From assembly GCF_004795855.1 (NCBI RefSeq), contig NZ_CP039252.1, positions 806,001 to 870,000 of the forward strand: a stretch of 64,000 nt of DNA, written 5' to 3'. The notes below the pieces were generated by a model, which saw nothing but the letters and a program-made list of their open reading frames with translations, made no database searches and had not been told where the DNA came from. Origin of the DNA: Hydrogenophaga sp. PAMC20947 (GTDB taxonomy: Bacteria > Pseudomonadota > Gammaproteobacteria > Burkholderiales > Burkholderiaceae_C). A program made the translations under genes and the position numbers. Shown here one piece after another: positions 62,474-64,000 of this stretch. The stretch's first letter is position 1, and each line of letters begins with the position of its first letter.

Positions 62474-63750
62474 TCATGAACGCGCCGCAGTTATCTGATG
62501 TGCAAGTCCCTGTGCCGCTGGCCGGTGCGCTCGCGCGGCGGTCACGCCAAGGCATTGTTGCCTGGGGGGATCACCGAGTCACCGTGGGCGGCGACGCGCC
62601 GGTGCGCTTGCAGTCCATGACCAACACGGACACAGCCGATGCCGTTGGCACGGCGATTCAGGTCAAGGAGCTGGCGCTGGCCGGGTCTGAGCTGGTGCGC
62701 ATAACGGTGAACAACGATGAGGCCGCGAAGGCGGTGCCCTACATCCGCGAGCAGCTCGATCGAATGGGCATTCATGTGCCGTTGGTGGGTGACTTTCACT
62801 ACAACGGTCACCGCTTGCTGACCGATCACCCGGCTTGCGCCGAGGCCTTGTCCAAGTACCGCATCAACCCAGGCAATGTCGGGCGCGGCGACAAAGGCGA
62901 CCGCCAATTCGCTCAGATGGTTGAAATTGCCGCCCGGCTCGACAAAGCCGTGCGCATTGGCGTCAACTGGGGCAGCCTCGATCAAGATTTATTGGCGCGC
63001 CTCATGGATGAAAACGCCCGGCGCGCGCAGCCTTGGGACTTGCGTCAGGTGATGTACGAAGCCCTGATCACTTCTGCGCTGGATTCCGCTGCCAAAGCCG
63101 AAGCCATAGGCCTCAATGGCAACAATATTTTCCTGTCCTGCAAAGTCAGCAGTGTGCAAGACCTGATCGCGGTCTACCAGTCGCTGGCTCAGCGCTGCGA
63201 CTACGCCTTGCATCTGGGATTGACCGAGGCGGGCATGGGCACCAAGGGCGCAGTCGCTTCCACAGCCGCCCTGGCCATCCTCTTGCAACAAGGTATCGGA
63301 GACACCATCCGGGTGTCGCTCACCCCCCAGCCCGGTGAGGCACGCACCCAAGAGGTGCTCATTGCAGCCGAAATTCTGCAGTCGCTTGGGTTGCGTGCGT
63401 TTGTGCCCAGCGTGACCGCTTGCCCCGGTTGTGGCAGAACCACCAGCACCACCTTCCAGGTACTCGCCAAGCAGATTGACGACTACCTGCGCAGTTCCAT
63501 GCCAGCGTGGCGTGAGCGCTACCCCGGCGTGGAGAACATGAAGGTGGCGGTGATGGGGTGCATCGTTAACGGACCGGGTGAGAGCAAGCATGCCGACATC
63601 GGGATCAGCCTGCCTGGCACCGGTGAGGCACCTGCGGCCCCCGTGTTCATCGATGGTGAAAAAGCCCTCACGTTGCGCGGCACTGGCATTGCGGACGAGT
63701 TCCAGATAATTGTTGAAAACTACATTGAAAAGAGGTTTGGTACCGCTTGA
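62470..63750 (+). CDS. ispG: 4-hydroxy-3-methylbut-2-en-1-yl diphosphate synthase IspG (GcpE)
   Basis: Iron-sulfur enzyme of the MEP pathway that converts methylerythritol cyclodiphosphate to HMBPP. The 426-residue protein has a TIM-barrel N-terminal half ([14 protein letters not shown], then [13 protein letters not shown]) and a C-terminal cluster domain with the cysteines of TACPGCGRT and [18 protein letters not shown]. The start overlaps the rodZ stop by four bases; an ATG two codons later (62476) is equally possible. Together with dxr at the left edge, the window holds two steps of the same pathway, though far apart. hisS follows. Confidence 0.97.
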   Translation: MIMNAPQLSDVQVPVPLAGALARRSRQGIVAWGDHRVTVGGDAPVRLQSMTNTDTADAVGTAIQVKELALAGSELVRITVNNDEAAKAVPYIREQLDRMGIHVPLVGDFHYNGHRLLTDHPACAEALSKYRINPGNVGRGDKGDRQFAQMVEIAARLDKAVRIGVNWGSLDQDLLARLMDENARRAQPWDLRQVMYEALITSALDSAAKAEAIGLNGNNIFLSCKVSSVQDLIAVYQSLAQRCDYALHLGLTEAGMGTKGAVASTAALAILLQQGIGDTIRVSLTPQPGEARTQEVLIAAEILQSLGLRAFVPSVTACPGCGRTTSTTFQVLAKQIDDYLRSSMPAWRERYPGVENMKVAVMGCIVNGPGESKHADIGISLPGTGEAPAAPVFIDGEKALTLRGTGIADEFQIIVENYIEKRFGTA

Positions 63751-63812
63751 GACCGTGGTCGCAGCCTGAACAGGCGTGCGTTGGACTCAGTGAAAGCCGC
63801 CTCGAAAATCCC

Positions 63813-64000
63813 ATGGCTGACAAACTCAGTGCCGTCAAAGGCATGAACGACATTGCCCCCCCTGTGTCCGCACACTGGGAGTGGTTGGAAGACACTTTGC
63901 GCCGCCTGATGCAGCGCTACGGCTACCGCAATGTGCGCACGCCCATCGTGGAGCACACAGCCTTGTTTGTCCGAGGCCTGGGCGAGGTGACCGATATCGT
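63813..64000 (+). CDS. hisS: Histidyl-tRNA synthetase, 3' partial
   Basis: Charges tRNA-His with histidine. Only the first 62 codons are in the window: the start [17 protein letters not shown] contains the motif KGMNDI and the class II core begins with [15 protein letters not shown] and [12 protein letters not shown], as in all bacterial HisS. The ATG at 63813 lies 62 bases after ispG. The rest of the gene (about 420 residues in all) is beyond the right edge. ispG-hisS is the usual betaproteobacterial order. Confidence 0.95.
   Translation, partial: MADKLSAVKGMNDIAPPVSAHWEWLEDTLRRLMQRYGYRNVRTPIVEHTALFVRGLGEVTDI

Noticed and set aside
1..64000. Search for tRNA, rRNA, CRISPR arrays, toxin-antitoxin pairs, phage or full insertion sequences
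   Set aside because: No cloverleaf-like segment, regularly spaced repeats or transposase, integrase or phage structural genes were recognised by eye; a tRNAscan or CRISPR finder run would be decisive.

Overview
The window is a G+C-rich bacterial chromosome segment with typical betaproteobacterial gene order. I infer order Burkholderiales, probably family Comamonadaceae. The grounds are the dxr-rseP-bamA-skp-lpxD-fabZ-lpxA-lpxB-rnhB string, carA and carB separated by two small genes, a pyruvate dehydrogenase E3 with its own lipoyl domain, and a structured sucA leader that fits the Burkholderiales-specific sucA RNA motif. The genus cannot be fixed from the sequence alone. No rRNA, tRNA, CRISPR array, complete insertion sequence or prophage was recognised.

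Layout. 1-10124: envelope and lipid A cluster on the + strand (dxr partial, rseP, bamA, skp, lpxD, fabZ, lpxA, lpxB, rnhB, an RNA 2'-O-methyltransferase), many genes overlapping by 1-4 bases. 10135-17052: pyrimidine/arginine precursor block (carA, a LysE-type exporter, an unknown 120-residue protein, carB), then greA and a DUF4149 membrane protein. 17133-21230 (minus): folD and a PAS histidine kinase with a FixJ-like regulator. 21319-27806: the pyruvate dehydrogenase cluster aceE-aceF-lpdA, transcribed divergently from the two-component genes across an A+T-rich spacer with repeated TTCAAA half-sites. 28003-31561: two MFS transporters and a divergent AraC-type regulator.

31562-44340 is the accessory part. 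It holds a decayed sugar-isomerase remnant, an unusual 1015-residue penicillin-binding-protein-like protein, serA, a gene-free stretch with a 163-bp MITE-like element bounded by CTAA/CTAG, an A+T-rich patch before a small lipoprotein, a frameshifted short-chain dehydrogenase pseudogene, an NlpC/P60 hydrolase, a TetR regulator, an isochorismatase-family hydrolase, prpE and an ArsR-type regulator.

44341-64000 returns to core genes. The 2-oxoglutarate dehydrogenase cluster sucA-sucB-lpdA is followed by zapE, a PP2C phosphatase (minus), a DinG-like helicase, bamD (minus), rluD, scpB, rluB, ndk, rlmN, a PilF/PilW-type lipoprotein, a RodZ-like protein, ispG and the start of hisS.

Functionally the window pairs the two large 2-oxoacid dehydrogenase complexes, each with its own E3, and both ends carry MEP isoprenoid genes (dxr, ispG). 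Outer-membrane assembly (bamA, skp, bamD), lipid A synthesis and envelope stress proteolysis (rseP) are also represented. The most interesting signals are regulatory: the sucA leader with mutually exclusive helices, the divergent operator-like repeats between the kinase and aceE, the terminator-bearing greA and ndk leaders, and the atypical transglycosylase motifs of the large penicillin-binding-like protein.
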